A DNA stretch of 15,906 bases from an uncultured Litoreibacter sp. GTDB taxonomy: Bacteria > Pseudomonadota > Alphaproteobacteria > Rhodobacterales > Rhodobacteraceae. Within the stretch, counting starts at the first letter, position 1, and the number at the start of each line of letters is the position of its first letter. The stretch covers positions 1-15,906 of the forward strand of contig CALFWN010000281.1 in the NCBI GenBank assembly GCA_937928335.1, read 5' to 3'. Below are positions 7,941 through 15,603 of this stretch, piece after piece. The notes under the pieces are model-generated. The model did not search any database and had not been told where the DNA came from. It saw nothing but the letters and a program-made list of their open reading frames with translations. The position numbers and the translations under genes were made by a program.

Positions 7941-7969
7941 ATCGATCTGAACCGCAGATGCGCTATACT
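7941..7969 (+). promoter_or_regulatory. Candidate promoter of the exported MBL-fold gene with small inverted repeat
   Basis: A good -10 hexamer TATACT (7964-7969) lies about 20 bases before the AGGAGA ribosome site. The matching -35 (ATCGAT, 7941-7946) is weak. Between them ATCTG (7945-7949) and CAGAT (7955-7959) form an inverted repeat with a 5-base spacer, positioned as an operator could be. Prediction by eye only. Confidence 0.4.
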
Positions 7970-8002
7970 ATGACATCTGATCAAAAACAGGAGAGAAACA
8001 CC

Positions 8003-8935
8003 ATGCCGATCACATTCTCCCGCCGTGGGGCCCTGAAGCTGGGCGCCGCATTTCCTTTGGCCGCACCTGCGCTTCTGACCGCAACCGCTGCCCGCGCAGA
8101 TGGTCATGCCAGCAAAGACACCGGCATGGGGGTCTATCGCCGAGTTCAGCTGGGCGAGTTCGAGGTGGTGACACTTCTGACCAACACAATGAGCGTGGAG
8201 GGCCCGCAAAACATCTTCGGGATGAACGTCCCGGCCGACGAGTTCAACGCGGTCTCTGAAGCTGCATTCCTGCCCAATGACAAGATGCAGTTCTTCTTCA
8301 CCCCGACATTGGTCAATACCGGCTCCGAAGTGATCTTGTTTGACACCGGCCAAAATCCCGAAGGCATCGTCAGCGCGCTGGAGGCGGCGGGCTACGCGCC
8401 GGGCGACGTCAACAAGGTGGTGATCACCCATATGCATGGCGACCATATTGGGGGCCTGATGGGGGAGGGCGGCGAGACATTCGCCAATGCCAGCTACGTT
8501 ACCGGCGCTGCGGAGCACAACCACTGGTCCAGCGCGCCGAATGACAATTTCAACGCCAAGGTGAAGCCGCTGGACGAGAAATTCTCGATGATCGACGATG
8601 GTGCTGCGGTGGCGTCCGGCATTACGGCTGTGGGCGCCTTTGGCCACACGCCGGGGCACATGACCTATATGCTGGACTCCGGCGGCAAGCAGCTTTTGCT
8701 GATGGCAGATCTGGCCAACCATTATGTCTATTCACTGGCGCATCCCGACTGGGAGGTGAAGTTTGACATGGACAAATCCGCCGCTGCCGCGTCGCGGCGC
8801 AAGGTGCTGGGCATGTTGGCGGCAGACAAGATCCCGACTGTGGGCTACCATATGCCATTCCCCGGCATGGGCTATGTGGCGGCAAAGGGCGACGGGTTCG
8901 AATATGTGCCGGTGAGCTACCAGATGATGCTCTGA
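8003..8935 (+). CDS. Tat-exported metallo-beta-lactamase-fold hydrolase
   Basis: The 310-residue product begins MPITFSRRGALKLG, a twin-arginine motif, followed by an Ala-rich hydrophobic stretch and probable cleavage near AARADG (about residue 33), so it is exported folded to the periplasm. All five metal-ligand positions of the MBL fold are visible: HMHGDH (H143, H145, D147, H148), H219 in GHTPGHM, D236 in LLLMADLANH, and H283 in GYHMPFPG. A dinuclear zinc hydrolase of the lactonase/glyoxalase-like type is therefore likely, with unknown substrate. Exported lactonase-like or quorum-quenching activity is possible but not shown. The start was chosen for the Tat signal and AGGAGA eight bases upstream (7989-7994); fifteen upstream in-frame codons overlap the candidate promoter and are rejected. 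A hairpin terminator follows. It is divergent from gltX. Confidence 0.93.
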   Translation: MPITFSRRGALKLGAAFPLAAPALLTATAARADGHASKDTGMGVYRRVQLGEFEVVTLLTNTMSVEGPQNIFGMNVPADEFNAVSEAAFLPNDKMQFFFTPTLVNTGSEVILFDTGQNPEGIVSALEAAGYAPGDVNKVVITHMHGDHIGGLMGEGGETFANASYVTGAAEHNHWSSAPNDNFNAKVKPLDEKFSMIDDGAAVASGITAVGAFGHTPGHMTYMLDSGGKQLLLMADLANHYVYSLAHPDWEVKFDMDKSAAAASRRKVLGMLAADKIPTVGYHMPFPGMGYVAAKGDGFEYVPVSYQMML

Positions 8936-8962
8936 CAGATCGCATTTTATGCAATTGATGAC

Positions 8963-9000
8963 GCGCCGCCGGGTAGAAATGCCGGGCGGCGCAACATTTT
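8963..9000 (+). terminator. Probable terminator of the MBL-fold gene
   Basis: GCGCCGCC (8963-8970) pairs perfectly with GGCGGCGC (8985-8992); the 14-base loop contains further possible GG/CC pairs. The stem is followed by AACATTTT (8993-9000) and GTT. It begins 28 bases after the stop codon, in the 128-bp gap before the kinase-like gene. Confidence 0.7.
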
Positions 9001-9046
9001 GTTAGGGAAGGGCTGCAAGAAAGACCGGGCGAGAGGGGATAGATCT

Positions 9047-9067
9047 GTGATTGGACACCCTGAATGA
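9047..9067 (+). other. Possible six-codon leader ORF coupled to the kinase-like gene
   Basis: GTG at 9047 opens a six-codon frame ending at TGA 9065-9067, which overlaps the ATG of the next gene (9064-9066) as ATGA. A strong purine ribosome site, GAGAGGGG (9031-9038), is eight bases before this GTG but 25 bases from the ATG, which otherwise has no convincing site of its own. Translation may therefore enter via the leader. Inference from spacing only. Confidence 0.3.
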
Positions 9068-10263
9068 CCTTTGGCGAAAACAGAGACACAATTCTGGCTG
9101 TGATGGACCTCATTCAGCAACCCATGTTCCTTCTGGAGGTGATGGGTCCGAAGACATTCGTTTTTCGCGGGCTCAATACGGTTCATCAAAACCTGTCCGG
9201 CCTCAGCAATGAGATGGTGTTCAACAAGACCCCGCATGATGCCTTTCCTTGCCGTCTTGCGGACACGGTTGTCCAGAATTACGAGGCCTGCCGCGCCTCT
9301 GGCAAAGCCCATACCTACGAAGAGATACTGGAGCTGCCGACCGGTGCGCTCTGGTGGCAGACAACTTTGTCGCCGGTCTTCGATGATCAGGGTCAGATCA
9401 GCCAGATCGTCGGTCTGGCCGTCGATATTACCCCCCGCAAGGACGCCATGTTCGATGCTTCGCAAAAACTGTCAGAGATGACGCGGTTGAACGAGGATCT
9501 GCAGGTATTTGCCTCTACGACCGCGCAGGATATGCGGGGGCCGTTCCAGACGATGATCGCGCTGATCGACATGGTGATGGACGGATTCGTCGATCTGGGT
9601 GACGAGAAGGCCGATCAATTGGCGCTTTGCTCGGAAATTGCGCATGACGCCATTGCCTCCATGAGCAGCATTCTGACAACGGCGCAGGGCCTCAAGCTCG
9701 CCAAGGAGGTGATCGACGAGGTTGATCTGGGCCATATATCCGCCGACATCGCGGCGCTGCTGGACCCGCATGAGCGGCTCAGCATCGAATTGCCCAGCGC
9801 GCATGTCACAACGGATCGTGTGGCGATGCAGATGGTGCTGCGCAACCTGATGGAAAACGCGGTGCGCTATGCTGACAAGAAAATTTCAGTCAGCGTGACG
9901 GAGGTTGCCGATGACCCGGCCGGCAGCAGCATTGCGGTGACGGTCAGCGATGACGGTGTCGGGCAGTCAGCAGATATTCGCAGTGACGGGCAAACCATCC
10001 TGCCGGTGCCGGAGCAGGTGGGCGGCGATTTCGGGATCAAATCCGCGCTGGCCATCGTCTCGGCCCGCGGCGGCAGCCTGACACAGACGCAAAACAACTT
10101 CACAACCGGGGCCGCTATCCGGTTCACCTTGCCCGGTGCTTTTGCAGGAGACCCGAAAACCGCCCAATTGAAGGCGGAGGGTCTTCCAAAGGCCACGCCC
10201 TTTCAGATGGCTGGCTACAGCCAGGTGGGTCTTGGCCTGCCCCGCAAAATCCGCCCAACCTAG
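9064..10263 (+). CDS. PAS-domain, histidine-kinase-like ATPase protein lacking the phospho-acceptor His
   Basis: The 399-residue product has an N-terminal PAS-like sensor (about 1-127, ending GLAVDITPRKDAM), a helical dimerisation region, and a HATPase_c-type domain (about 225-375). No transmembrane or signal segment is seen, so it is cytoplasmic. The ATP-lid motifs are partly kept: the N-box reads LRNLMENAVRYA and the G1 box VSDDGVGQ, but the G2 region (GGDFGIKSALAIV) departs from GxGLG. In the HisKA helix the usual SHDLRxPL appears as AQDMRGPF, with Gln (residue 155, CAG) where the phospho-accepting His belongs. It may be a pseudo-kinase, a phosphatase-type partner, or a sensor working by ATP binding. 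An in-frame stop immediately precedes the ATG, so no earlier start exists. No response regulator lies nearby. It converges on nadE eight bases away. Confidence 0.85.
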   Translation: MTFGENRDTILAVMDLIQQPMFLLEVMGPKTFVFRGLNTVHQNLSGLSNEMVFNKTPHDAFPCRLADTVVQNYEACRASGKAHTYEEILELPTGALWWQTTLSPVFDDQGQISQIVGLAVDITPRKDAMFDASQKLSEMTRLNEDLQVFASTTAQDMRGPFQTMIALIDMVMDGFVDLGDEKADQLALCSEIAHDAIASMSSILTTAQGLKLAKEVIDEVDLGHISADIAALLDPHERLSIELPSAHVTTDRVAMQMVLRNLMENAVRYADKKISVSVTEVADDPAGSSIAVTVSDDGVGQSADIRSDGQTILPVPEQVGGDFGIKSALAIVSARGGSLTQTQNNFTTGAAIRFTLPGAFAGDPKTAQLKAEGLPKATPFQMAGYSQVGLGLPRKIRPT

Positions 10264-10271
10264 CCGTCGGC

Positions 10272-11930
10272 CTAGCTGGTGTCGCGCCAGCGGTTCACAA
10301 TGGGGTAGCGGCGATCCAGCCAGAACGCCCGCGGCGTCAGACGCCCGCCGGGGGCGGACTGGAACCGCTTGTATTCCGAAATATAGATCAGATGCTCGAT
10401 CTTCTTGACCACCGCGCGGTCATGACCGGCAGCCACAACCTCCGCTATGGATTGATCCTGATCCACCAGACGTTCGAGAATGTCGTCCAGCACCTCATAG
10501 GGCGGCAGCGAATCCTCGTCTTTCTGGTCGGGCCGCAGCTCCGCTGAGGGCGGCTTGTCGATGATCCGGGTCGGGATCACCTCGCCGGGTCTGCCCATCA
10601 TCCAGGGCGCGTGATGCGCATTGCGCCAGCGGCAGGTCTCGAAGACCCGCATTTTATAGAGATCCTTGATCGGGTTATAGCCGCCCGACATGTCGCCATA
10701 GATCGTGGCATAGCCCACTGCGACCTCGGATTTGTTGCCGGTGGTCAGTAGCATCTCCCCGAACTTGTTCGACAAGGCCATCAGCATCACGCCGCGCAGC
10801 CGTGATTGGATGTTTTCTTCGGTCACATCCGGCGCGGTCCCCTCCATCAAGGGGGCAAGCGCCTCCGTCACCGCCGCGCGCGGGCCAGAGATCGGCACCG
10901 TATCAATCCGCGCGCCCAGCCGGTTGGCGCACTCGGATGCGTCCTCCAGCGAATGCTCGGACGTATATTCCGAGGGCAGCATCACGCAGCGCACATTCTC
11001 AGGGCCCAAAGCGTCGCAGGCAATTGTGGCCACCAACGCCGAATCGACCCCGCCCGACATGCCCAGCAGCACCTTTTTGAACCCGGTCTTGCCCATATAG
11101 TCGCGCAGGGATTCGACCATCATGCGGTAATCCAGCGCCCATTCATCCGGCAAAACGGCTTTCTCGGACGCAACCGCCCGCCAGCCATCGTCGCCTTGCT
11201 CGAAATCCACATGCGCGATCACCTCGTCAAAGGCGGGAAGCTGCAGCGCCAGCGCGCCGCCGGGGTTCAGCACGAAAGAGCAGCCGTCAAACACCTGATC
11301 ATCCTGCCCCCCGACCATGTTGAGATAGACCAGCGGCAGCCCGGTCTCTACCACGCGCGCGACCATATGGCCGACCCGGATGTCATGCTTGTTGCGAAAA
11401 TAGGGCGAGCCATTGGGCACCAAAAGCATCTGCGCTCCGGATTCAGCCAGCGTCTCTGCCACATCCTCGTGCCACGCATCTTCGCAAATCGGCGTCCCGA
11501 TCCGCAACGGGTCCAGCGCATAAGGCCCTTGGATCGGCCCGCGCGTGTAGACGCGTTTCTCGTCAAACACATTGAAGTTCGGCAGTTCATGTTTGAGCAT
11601 CCGTGAGGCAACCTTGCCGCCCTTCAGGATCGAATAGGCGTTGTAAAGCTGGCCATCCTGCATCATCGGATGCCCGATCCCCATCGCGGGGCCTTCGGCA
11701 ATCTGCGCCGCCAACGCATCAACCGCGCGCATGGCATCCGCCGTGAAGGCAGGCTTCATCGACAGGTCCTGCACCTGATAGCCGGTCAAAAACATCTCGG
11801 GCAGCGCCACCATCTGCGCGCCCGCCGCGCGGGCCTCTTCCCAGGCCTGAGCCGCCTTGGCCGCATTGCCCGCAAAATCGCCTACGGTCGGGTTCAATTG
11901 CGCCAGTGTCAGGCGGAATCTCTGGGTCAT
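10272..11930 (-). CDS. nadE: Glutamine-dependent NAD+ synthetase
   Basis: NadE amidates nicotinic acid adenine dinucleotide to NAD+, the final step of NAD synthesis. The 552-residue product fuses a nitrilase-type glutaminase domain and an ATP-dependent synthetase. The glutaminase triad is visible as E45 (ALPEMFLTGY), K113 (LKHELPNFNVF) and C149 (GTPICEDAW). The synthetase domain carries the PP-loop SGGVDSAL (about residue 295), then LPSEYTSEHS, TTGNKSEVAVGYATIYGDMSGG-type ATP/NaAD contacts, and the conserved RIIDKPPSAELRPDQKDEDSLPPY region (motifs quoted in part). Length is typical of the bacterial two-domain enzyme. The ATG at 11930 is chosen because similarity begins at MTQRFRLTLAQLNPTVGD and GGAG lies nine bases upstream; 27 further upstream codons have no similarity. 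It is divergent from the MORN-repeat gene (152 bp) and convergent with the kinase-like gene. Confidence 0.96.
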   Translation of the reverse strand: MTQRFRLTLAQLNPTVGDFAGNAAKAAQAWEEARAAGAQMVALPEMFLTGYQVQDLSMKPAFTADAMRAVDALAAQIAEGPAMGIGHPMMQDGQLYNAYSILKGGKVASRMLKHELPNFNVFDEKRVYTRGPIQGPYALDPLRIGTPICEDAWHEDVAETLAESGAQMLLVPNGSPYFRNKHDIRVGHMVARVVETGLPLVYLNMVGGQDDQVFDGCSFVLNPGGALALQLPAFDEVIAHVDFEQGDDGWRAVASEKAVLPDEWALDYRMMVESLRDYMGKTGFKKVLLGMSGGVDSALVATIACDALGPENVRCVMLPSEYTSEHSLEDASECANRLGARIDTVPISGPRAAVTEALAPLMEGTAPDVTEENIQSRLRGVMLMALSNKFGEMLLTTGNKSEVAVGYATIYGDMSGGYNPIKDLYKMRVFETCRWRNAHHAPWMMGRPGEVIPTRIIDKPPSAELRPDQKDEDSLPPYEVLDDILERLVDQDQSIAEVVAAGHDRAVVKKIEHLIYISEYKRFQSAPGGRLTPRAFWLDRRYPIVNRWRDTS

Positions 11931-12004
11931 GGCGCGTGTCTCCGGTGCATTTGCGACCGTTCTAGCAGACCTATGCCCAAGGGGAAGAGCCGCCGCAGCA
12001 GTGC

Positions 12005-12033
12005 TTGTCACCGCCGCCCGCCTCCACTAGTCT
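12005..12033 (+). promoter_or_regulatory. Candidate promoter of the MORN-repeat gene
   Basis: TTGTCA (12005-12010), a near-consensus -35, is followed after exactly 17 bases by TAGTCT (12028-12033), a weak -10, and then a T-run. This places a start of transcription around 12040, about 40 bases before the GTG start codon. It lies in the nadE/MORN divergent intergenic region. Prediction by eye. Confidence 0.35.
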
Positions 12034-12082
12034 TTTTTGCGACAACGCGCTGGCGTTTTTGGGGTATCCGGGGGAATCCATT

Positions 12083-13576
12083 GTGCAATTGAAACATGTC
12101 GCCGCAACTCTTTTGGCGCTCAGCCTCGCCGCACCTGCCACAGCACAGGACAGCGGCACCAAGCAATATGACGATGGCGGGCTCTATACCGGTGCCTTCA
12201 AAGAGGGAAAGCGCCACGGTCAGGGCACGTTCACCCTGCCCAACGGCTATGAGTATTCCGGCAATTGGGTCGAGGGGGAGATCAAAGGTCAGGGCACGGC
12301 CCGTTTCCCCAATGGCTCGCTTTATGAAGGCCAGTTCGAGACCGGCAAGCCCGACGGGTTCGGCAAGATCATCTTTGCCGATGGCGGCACCTATGAGGGT
12401 GACTGGGCGGATGGCAAAATCACCGGGCGCGGGATTGCGACCTATGCTAATGGCACCCGCTATGAAGGCGAGTTTCGCAACGCCCAACACCACGGCACCG
12501 GTCTGATGGTCAGCCCCAATGGCTACCGCTACGAGGGCCAGTGGGTCGGCGGCGTCAAAGAGGGCAAGGGCAAGATCACCTATCCTGACGGGGCCACCTA
12601 TGACGGCCAGATGGCCGGCGGCAAACGGGAGGGCGTCGGCACTTTGGTCATGCCCGACGGGCTGACCTATGAGGGCGCGTGGAAAGACGGCCAGATCGAC
12701 GGCACCGGCACGCTGACCCAATCCAATGGCGATGTGTATGAGGGCACGTTGACAGCCGGGGCCCGCGAAGGCACCGGCAAGGTGACCTATGCCAATGGCG
12801 ACATCTATGAAGGCGCGTTCATGGGTGATGCCCGCAACGGGCAGGGCAGCTTCACCGGCACGGACGGCTTTGCCTATACCGGCAGCTGGGTGAACGGCAA
12901 AATCGAAGGCACCGGCAAGGTGACCTACCCTGACGGCTCTGTCTATGAGGGGGTGCTGAAGGACGATCTGGCCAACGGCAAAGGCAAGATCACCTATCCG
13001 GACGGCTCAACCTACGAGGGCGACTGGCTTGCGGGCGTTATCGAGGGTCAGGGCGTGGCCCGTTATGAAAACGGGCTGGTCTATGAGGGCAGCTTCGAGA
13101 ATGCGCTGATCTCTGGCCAGGGCAAAATGACCTATCCCGATGGCTATGTCTATGAAGGCGCATGGGTTGAGGGAAAACGCGAGGGCGCGGGCAAAGCGAC
13201 CTATGCGGATGGGTCGGTCTATGACGGGATGTTCAAAGGCGGCCAGCGCGACGGGCAGGGCAGCTTTACCCGTCCCGATGGCTTTGCCTATGAGGGCGAA
13301 TGGAAAGACGGCCAGATCAGCGGCACTGGCAAGGCAACCTACCCCACGGGCGATGTCTATGAAGGCGCGTTCGAGAATGGCAAACGCTCTGGCGAAGGCG
13401 TGATGAGCTATGCCGACGGCGCGGTGTCAGCTGGCGAATGGACAGAAGGGCGTTTGACCAAAATCAGCGAGACAGAGGAAGGCGGCGATGCCACCGCCGC
13501 CGCGCCCGCAGAGGAGGCTGCGACCGAAGACACGACAACTGAGAACGCGACCGAGGGCACGGACAGCAACAATTAG
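12083..13576 (+). CDS. Exported MORN-repeat protein (18 full repeats)
   Basis: The 497-residue product has a signal peptide (VQLKHVAATLLALSLAAPA, probable cleavage after ATAQ near residue 22), then 18 uninterrupted 23-residue MORN repeats (residues 35-448; consensus YEGxW/FxxGKxxGxGxxTYPDGxx). A degenerate 19th (SAGEWTEGRL) follows, then an acidic, Thr/Glu/Ala-rich tail ending the protein. The repeats should form one long twisted beta-sheet in the periplasm or on the cell surface; bacterial MORN functions are poorly known, so no role is claimed. The start is GTG at 12083, chosen for the signal peptide and the GGGGGA eight bases upstream. A TTG-initiated extension of 26 codons would begin within the -35 element and is rejected. 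The gene converges on the photolyase gene with an 18-bp gap and no evident terminator. Confidence 0.92.
   Translation: MQLKHVAATLLALSLAAPATAQDSGTKQYDDGGLYTGAFKEGKRHGQGTFTLPNGYEYSGNWVEGEIKGQGTARFPNGSLYEGQFETGKPDGFGKIIFADGGTYEGDWADGKITGRGIATYANGTRYEGEFRNAQHHGTGLMVSPNGYRYEGQWVGGVKEGKGKITYPDGATYDGQMAGGKREGVGTLVMPDGLTYEGAWKDGQIDGTGTLTQSNGDVYEGTLTAGAREGTGKVTYANGDIYEGAFMGDARNGQGSFTGTDGFAYTGSWVNGKIEGTGKVTYPDGSVYEGVLKDDLANGKGKITYPDGSTYEGDWLAGVIEGQGVARYENGLVYEGSFENALISGQGKMTYPDGYVYEGAWVEGKREGAGKATYADGSVYDGMFKGGQRDGQGSFTRPDGFAYEGEWKDGQISGTGKATYPTGDVYEGAFENGKRSGEGVMSYADGAVSAGEWTEGRLTKISETEEGGDATAAAPAEEAATEDTTTENATEGTDSNN
12185..13426 (+). repeat. Tandem 69-bp coding repeats encoding MORN units
   Basis: Eighteen consecutive 69-bp units (23 codons), all in frame with no insertions or deletions. 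They have diverged at nucleotide level but share TATGAGGGC-like starts and GGCAAxGxxACCTATCC-like cores. Units 9-11 and 15-17 are especially alike, for example GACGGGCAGGGCAGCTT in unit 16 against AACGGGCAGGGCAGCTT in unit 10. Confidence 0.9.
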
Positions 13577-13594
13577 ATTACGACCGGCGGGGCC

Positions 13595-15121
13595 TCAAAC
13601 AGTCTCGCCTGTGTCTAGCCGCTTGAGCCAGCCCCGCGCCTCCGTGCGGATTACCTCCCGCTTGGCCTCATCCATCCGGTCCCAGACCCGGTACATATTG
13701 CCCATCCTGTGGTTATTGCTGAACTGGTCGCGGTGCCGGGCCAGAAAATCCCAATAGAGCAGATTGAACGGGCAGGCATCCGGCCCGGTCTTGTCCTTCA
13801 CCTTATAGGCGCAGCTTTTGCAGTAATCCGACATCCGGTCGATATAGGCCCCTGAAGAGATATAGGGTTTTGAGCCCACCACCCCGCCATCGGCCCATTG
13901 GCTCATCCCTATCACATTCGGCGCCTCGACCCATTCATAGGCATCCGCGTAAACCGCCAGATACCATTCATGCACCTGATACGGGTCAACGCCTGCCAAA
14001 AGCGCGAAATTGCCGGTGACCATGAGCCGCTGAATGTGATGCGCATAGGCGTCCGTGCCGGTCTGCGCCACGGCCTTTGAGACGCAATTCATCTGGGTCT
14101 CGGCCCCCCAGAAAAATGCAGGCAACGCCCGGTCATGACCCAAAACATTGCGCGACGTGTAATCCGGGCCCTCCAGGAAATAGATGCCGCGCATATATTC
14201 GCGCCAGCCGATGATCTGGCGGATAAACCCTTCGACCGCGTTGATCGGCGCATGGCCGTCGCGGTAGGCGTCCTCAACCTGACGGCAGACATCGAGCGGA
14301 TCGAGAAGCCCCGTATTGATGTAGAAGCTGATGATTGAATGGTAGAGAAACTTCTCCTCCCCCATCATCGCGTCCTGATAGTCGCCAAAATGCGGCAGAG
14401 CATAGGTGATCCAGCGGGTCAGCTGGCGCTGCGCCTGTTCGGCGTCAGTGGCAAACCAGAACGGGTGCAGATCGCCGAAATTTTCGCCAAAGCGGTCCTC
14501 GACCAGCGCCAGCACCTCTTGCACGGTCTCATCCGGGGTGAATGCCATCGGGCCGGTATAGTTGATGGTCTTGGGCGCGGATTTGCGGTTGTCGTGATCA
14601 AAATTCCACTTGTCCCCCACCGGCTTGTCGCCCTCCATCAGCAGGCCTGTCTTGTGGCGCATGTCGCGGTAGAACCACTCCATCCGCAGCTCTTTGCGGC
14701 CCTCGGCCCAGGTCTCGAATTCGGCATGTGACGCGATAAAGCGCGTGTCCTGCAACTGGGTGATCTTCAGCAGGCCGTCATTCAGGGCCGCGATCAGCCG
14801 CCATTCACCCGGCTCTGTGGCGATAACCTCGCTTGCCCCAAACGCCTCGGCGCGGCGCAGCAATTCGCCGGGGATCGAGCCCGCATTTTCCGGGTCGTCC
14901 AGCTTTGTATAGGCCACCTGCCAGCCATCCGCGATCAGCCGGGCCGCAAATTTGCGCATGGCGGAGAACAGGAACGCGATTTTCTTGGGGTGGTGGGGGA
15001 CATAAGTGGCCTCCGTCGCGACCTCTGCCATGACCACGACATCGCTGTCCTTATTGGCCTGTTGCAGCGCGGAAAGCGCCTCGCTCAGCTGGTCGCCAAG
15101 GACCAGAACCAGCCTCACCAT
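13595..15121 (-). CDS. FeS-BCP type cryptochrome/photolyase (PhrB/CryB family)
   Basis: This 508-residue flavoprotein belongs to the iron-sulfur bacterial cryptochrome/photolyase group: Agrobacterium PhrB repairs (6-4) photoproducts, and Rhodobacter CryB also influences gene regulation. The N-terminus (VRLVLVLGDQLSEAL) matches the family's Rossmann-like antenna domain. The four [4Fe-4S] cysteines are visible as C346 (MNCVSKAV), C434 and C437 (DYCKSC), and C450 (DACPFN). Their spacing is identical to PhrB C350/C438/C441/C454, each shifted by four. The FAD-binding region includes NRKSAPKTIN-like and GWREYMRGIYF stretches and the YAHHIQRLMVTGNFALL helix. The gene starts inside the end of the SDR gene (ATGGTGA, 7-bp overlap), so the two were probably one operon. 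Whether it repairs DNA or signals cannot be decided from sequence. Confidence 0.94.
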   Translation of the reverse strand: MVRLVLVLGDQLSEALSALQQANKDSDVVVMAEVATEATYVPHHPKKIAFLFSAMRKFAARLIADGWQVAYTKLDDPENAGSIPGELLRRAEAFGASEVIATEPGEWRLIAALNDGLLKITQLQDTRFIASHAEFETWAEGRKELRMEWFYRDMRHKTGLLMEGDKPVGDKWNFDHDNRKSAPKTINYTGPMAFTPDETVQEVLALVEDRFGENFGDLHPFWFATDAEQAQRQLTRWITYALPHFGDYQDAMMGEEKFLYHSIISFYINTGLLDPLDVCRQVEDAYRDGHAPINAVEGFIRQIIGWREYMRGIYFLEGPDYTSRNVLGHDRALPAFFWGAETQMNCVSKAVAQTGTDAYAHHIQRLMVTGNFALLAGVDPYQVHEWYLAVYADAYEWVEAPNVIGMSQWADGGVVGSKPYISSGAYIDRMSDYCKSCAYKVKDKTGPDACPFNLLYWDFLARHRDQFSNNHRMGNMYRVWDRMDEAKREVIRTEARGWLKRLDTGETV

Positions 15122-15603
15122 TGGATGTCCTTGCCGCTATAGTCGAAAAACCCGCCGCTTTGCGCGGGCGTCAGATTGTCCATGACCGCCACAAGATTTG
15201 CCGCCGCCTCGCCGGGCTGCACGGTGGAATGACGGCCCGCATATTTGGCGGTGAAGGGTGTGGCCACGGTGCCCGGATGCAGCGCCACGCAGATGGCGTG
15301 CTTATGGGTGCGGGCCAGTTCAATCGCGGCGCCGTGGACCAATTGGTTCAGCGCGGATTTGGCCGCGCGGTAGCTGTGCCAGCCGCCGATCTGGTTATCC
15401 CCGATAGAGCCCACCCGCGCCGAAAGCGCGGCAAAGACGCAGCGCCGGTCGCGCGGGATCAGCGGCAGGGCGTGTTTCAACACCAGCGCCGGGCCTGCCG
15501 CATTGATCTGAAACTGCGCCAAAAGCGCCTCTGGCGTCAGCGCCTTGATCGTCTTCTCGGGCTCCTGCCCTGCGGCGCTCAGCGCCCCGGTGGCCACAAA
15601 GCT
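15115..15603 (-). pseudogene. Short-chain dehydrogenase (SDR), 3' part only, N-terminus replaced
   Basis: About 160 C-terminal residues of an SDR are present: FVATGAL (the NNAG-equivalent end of beta-4), [19 protein letters not shown], the catalytic-Ser strand CVFAALSARVGSIGD, the active-site YRAAK (Tyr and Lys intact), and HPGTVATPFT. The N-terminal Rossmann glycine motif that binds NAD(P) and the first ~65-70 residues expected for the family are missing. Family similarity stops at about 15600. The frame stays open to 15783, but those codons are antisense to an AceE fragment and show no SDR character. Either the gene is truly truncated or the sequence is chimeric at this point. It overlaps the photolyase gene by 7 bp, which suggests a native SDR-photolyase operon before the break. 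Confidence 0.88.

Noticed and set aside
7928..8722. Minus-strand open frame of 264 codons
   Set aside because: Antisense to the metallo-beta-lactamase-fold gene, with no recognisable domain; it is a shadow of that gene's codon bias.
10256..10279. Near-palindrome CTAGCCG/CGGCCTAG between the kinase-like gene and nadE as a bidirectional terminator
   Set aside because: The arms are offset by an extra base, the stem is short and partly within both coding regions, and there is no T-run on either strand.
10806..11606. Plus-strand open frame of 266 codons
   Set aside because: Antisense to nadE, which has all catalytic residues; no ribosome site or domain is visible in the antisense frame.
12008..12721. 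Minus-strand open frame over the repeat region
   Set aside because: Its periodic translation is the reverse complement of MORN repeats, not an independent gene.
12185..13426. Regular 69-bp periodicity suggesting a CRISPR or non-coding tandem array
   Set aside because: The units are contiguous, diverged, in frame and encode MORN motifs; there are no spacers.
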